NCBI GenBank assembly: GCA_012032065.1
Contig: JAAURV010000139.1
Location: 1-7,758, forward strand
DNA from: Hyphomicrobiales bacterium
GTDB taxonomy: Bacteria > Pseudomonadota > Alphaproteobacteria > Rhizobiales > Aestuariivirgaceae
DNA length: 7,758 nt
Reading direction: 5' to 3'
Under the pieces are notes generated by a model. The model was not told the origin of the DNA. It ran no database searches and was given only the letters and a program-made list of their open reading frames with translations. Below are positions 6,651-7,758 of this stretch, piece after piece. The position numbers and the translations under genes are program-made. Every line of letters begins with the position of its first letter. Position 1 is the first letter of the stretch.

Positions 6651-7163
6651 TCACAGGAGAAGCGCGCCCTCATGTTTCAAGAGCCACTCCTTCCGCGTGA
6701 GCCCGCCACCGTAGCCGGTCATCGAACCGTCCGCGCCGATTACCCGGTGGCAGGGAACTACCACCGAAATGGGATTGCGGTGATTGGCGGAACCCACGGC
6801 GCGCATGGCGTTTTTGTCGCCCAGCATTTGCGCGAGTTCGCCATAGGACCGCGTTTCGCCCAGCGGGATTTCGCGCAGCGCCTGCCACACGCGGCGCTGG
6901 AACGGCGTTCCTCCGCCATCGGTTTCGATATCGTCCACCGCCGAGCAATCCCCGGCGTAATAGGCGCGCACCTTGCCGGAAAGCCCGAAGGGATTGGCGT
7001 GGCCGATCAGCTCGTAGTGCTTGAAGCGGTGGTTGAGCTCGCGCTCGATCCGGTCGCTCGCCTCCACGAACTCGAGCAGCACCAATACCCCGTCATGGGC
7101 GAGCAGGATCATATCGCCGATCGGAGTGGCGATGGTGTCTTTGAGCAAGGCTATGGTAGTCAT
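6651..7163 (-). CDS. ogt: Methylated-DNA--[protein]-cysteine S-methyltransferase (O6-alkylguanine repair, Ogt/Ada-C type)
   Basis: A 170-residue suicide repair protein that transfers the alkyl group from O6-methylguanine (and O4-methylthymine) in DNA to its own cysteine. The C-terminal domain shows TPFQRRVWQALREIPLGETR (86-105), SYGELAQMLG in the DNA-recognition helix-turn-helix, the Arg finger and Asn hinge in RAVGSANHRNP (121-131), and the active-site VVVPCHRVIG with nucleophile Cys138, then YGGGLTRKEWLLKHE. The N-terminal ~80 residues are the variable domain. All key residues are present and the length matches E. coli Ogt (171 residues), so it should be functional. The ATG at 7163 follows GGAAAG with 9-base spacing. 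It is divergent from the NYN gene, 27 bases away, and convergent with cobM. Confidence 0.96.
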   Translation of the reverse strand: MTTIALLKDTIATPIGDMILLAHDGVLVLLEFVEASDRIERELNHRFKHYELIGHANPFGLSGKVRAYYAGDCSAVDDIETDGGGTPFQRRVWQALREIPLGETRSYGELAQMLGDKNAMRAVGSANHRNPISVVVPCHRVIGADGSMTGYGGGLTRKEWLLKHEGALLL

Positions 7164-7190
7164 GCACGGTAACTTTCCGGAAGTTCAGCC
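7164..7190. promoter_or_regulatory. Divergent start region with one near-palindrome supplying both ribosome-binding sites
   Basis: Only 27 bases separate the two start codons. They contain AACTTTCCGGAAGTT (7171-7185), a 14-base palindrome apart from one extra T. The plus strand carries GGAAG (7179-7183), 7 bases before the NYN ATG. The minus strand carries GGAAAG (7178-7173), 9 bases before the ogt ATG. The palindrome is therefore explained at least partly by two back-to-back Shine-Dalgarno sequences; a regulator-binding role is possible but unproven. Confidence 0.55.
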
Positions 7191-7758
7191 ATGACGCAAA
7201 CCAACGCCCCCAGAATTGCACTTTTTATCGACGCTGAAAATGCGTCCGCCAAAGATACCAAGAAGATTTTCGACTACTGCGCCGGGCTTGACGGCCGGAT
7301 TGCGATCGCCCGCTGTTTTGGCCACCTGTCTTCGCTCAAAACGTGGGAAAAGGCCATGATCGAGCACCACATCGTGCCGGTGATGACCCCGCCCTGGGCG
7401 AACAAGGCGAATGCCAGCGACTTCGCGCTGACCATCGATGCGGTCTCGCTGATGCAGAGACAAAGTGTCGATATCCTTGTGATCGCGTCGAGCGATGCGG
7501 ACTTTGCCCAGCTTGCGGTTTTCGCCGCGAACGGGGACTTGCGGTTCATGGCATCGGTGAGGCAAGAGCAACGGCTGCAACGCGGAAAGCTTATGGGCAT
7601 TTTCATGTTTTGAGCCAGAACTGCGGCGAAGAAAGCAGAGGCCAAGCCGGCGCCGAAGTCCGAACCCGCCAAGCCGGCTCCACCTGCGAAGCCAAAGCCT
7701 GCCATTCCAAAATCCGGATTGCCGCCCATCGACCAACCGCTGGCGCTCAAAATCTATC
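7191..7758 (+). CDS. NYN-domain (LabA/DUF88-like) putative ribonuclease, 3' partial, with two frame disturbances
   Basis: NYN domains are PIN-like folds with metal-binding acidic residues, generally taken to cleave RNA. Visible here: IALFIDAENAS (Asp14 and Asn17), FGHLSSLKTWEKAM, ASDFALTIDAVSLM (Asp77 and Asp83) and ILVIASSDADFAQLAVF (Asp102 and Asp104). Frame 0 then degrades and stops at 7611-7613. Frame 2 gives the expected continuation RERGLAVHGIGEARATAATR and KAYGHFHVLSQ up to 7618. From 7620 frame 0 resumes as a Lys/Ala/Pro linker (TAAKKAEAKPAPKSEPAKPA) and reaches the window end at LPPIDQPLALKIY. Related proteins often carry an OST-HTH/LOTUS RNA-binding domain after such a linker; this one would lie beyond the window. 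The ATG follows GGAAG at 7-base spacing. The substrate is unknown. Confidence 0.85.
7224..7252 (-). promoter_or_regulatory. Candidate housekeeping promoter for ogt, inside the NYN coding region
   Basis: On the minus strand, TTGGCG (7252-7247) and GATAAA (7229-7224) are separated by exactly 17 bases and match the sigma-70 -35/-10 consensus at four of six positions each. Transcription would begin near 7217, giving a leader of about 54 bases before the ogt ATG that crosses the NYN start. Such matches are common by chance. Confidence 0.22.
7523..7528 (+). other. Apparent one-base deletion in the NYN gene, in a C-run
   Basis: The frame shifts from 0 to 2 here. Reading TTCGCC-CGC, with CCC instead of CC, restores LAVFARERGLAVHGIGEA, a normal continuation of the NYN fold after the SSDADF motif. 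Confidence 0.75.
7616..7622 (+). other. Apparent one-base insertion (or two-base loss) in the NYN gene
   Basis: Frame 2 reads YGHFHVLSQ through 7618. Frame 0 carries the Lys/Ala/Pro linker from 7620. Removing one A from CAGAACTGC joins them. The exact position is uncertain because the linker is low-complexity. Confidence 0.5.

Noticed and set aside
6504..7172. A 222-codon plus-strand open frame across the ogt region
   Set aside because: It is antisense to ogt, whose catalytic motifs are unmistakable; the plus-strand translation shows no family features.
7613..7758. Stop-codon readthrough at 7611-7613, since the linker is in the starting frame
   Set aside because: The residues just before that stop are not NYN-like in frame 0, while frame 2 gives the expected fold ending, so a deletion plus an insertion explains it better.
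1..7758. CRISPR array, tRNA/rRNA genes, insertion-sequence ends, attachment sites
   Set aside because: No regularly spaced repeats, no cloverleaf-like or rRNA-like stretches, and no transposase or terminal inverted repeats were seen.

Overview
The window looks like alphaproteobacterial DNA (moderately high GC), carrying the downstream part of a cobalamin (vitamin B12) biosynthesis operon followed by a DNA-repair gene and a NYN-nuclease gene. The assignment rests on family resemblance and gene arrangement, with no database search. The first ~1.5 kb does not seem to belong to the same locus.

Layout. (1) 1-1136 (+): 3' part of a hybrid sensor histidine kinase with a receiver domain, broken near its end by a one-base shift. 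(2) 1137-1331 (-): a short coding-like fragment I do not recognise. (3) 1341-~1526 (-): the last ~60 residues of a VIT1/CCC1-family membrane transporter, cut off at a GATC that abuts the first codons of cobH. This is either a rearrangement or a cloning/assembly chimera. (4) 1521-6492 (+): cobH - cobL - cobI - cbiG/cobJ fusion - cobM, a tightly packed operon in which every gene-gene junction is a 4-base ATGA overlap. (5) 6493-6650: intergenic, with a strong hairpin between convergent genes. (6) 6651-7163 (-): ogt-type O6-methylguanine-DNA methyltransferase. (7) 7191-7758 (+): NYN-domain (LabA/DUF88-like) protein, running off the right end.

The cob genes act in sequence on the corrin macrocycle: CobI (C20 methylation), CobJ (C17 methylation and ring contraction), CobM (C11 methylation), CobL (C5/C15 methylation and decarboxylation) and CobH (C11-to-C12 methyl migration). 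The CbiG half of the fusion is a family that opens the ring-A lactone and releases the C2 fragment in the cobalt-early pathway. No cobG/cobZ, cobF, cobK, cobN or B12 riboswitch lies in the window.

The most striking feature is seven apparent single-base frameshifts in 7.7 kb (one in the kinase, three in cobL, one in cobM, two in the NYN gene). Six behave as one-base deletions, and at least two of these fall in short homopolymers. Each time the protein continues in another frame with family-typical residues, so these look more like sequence errors than decayed genes. I did not find a convincing new biological system. The items most worth a second look are the overlap-coupled operon with its CbiG-CobJ fusion, the shared palindromic ribosome-binding site between ogt and the NYN gene, and the chimeric left end.
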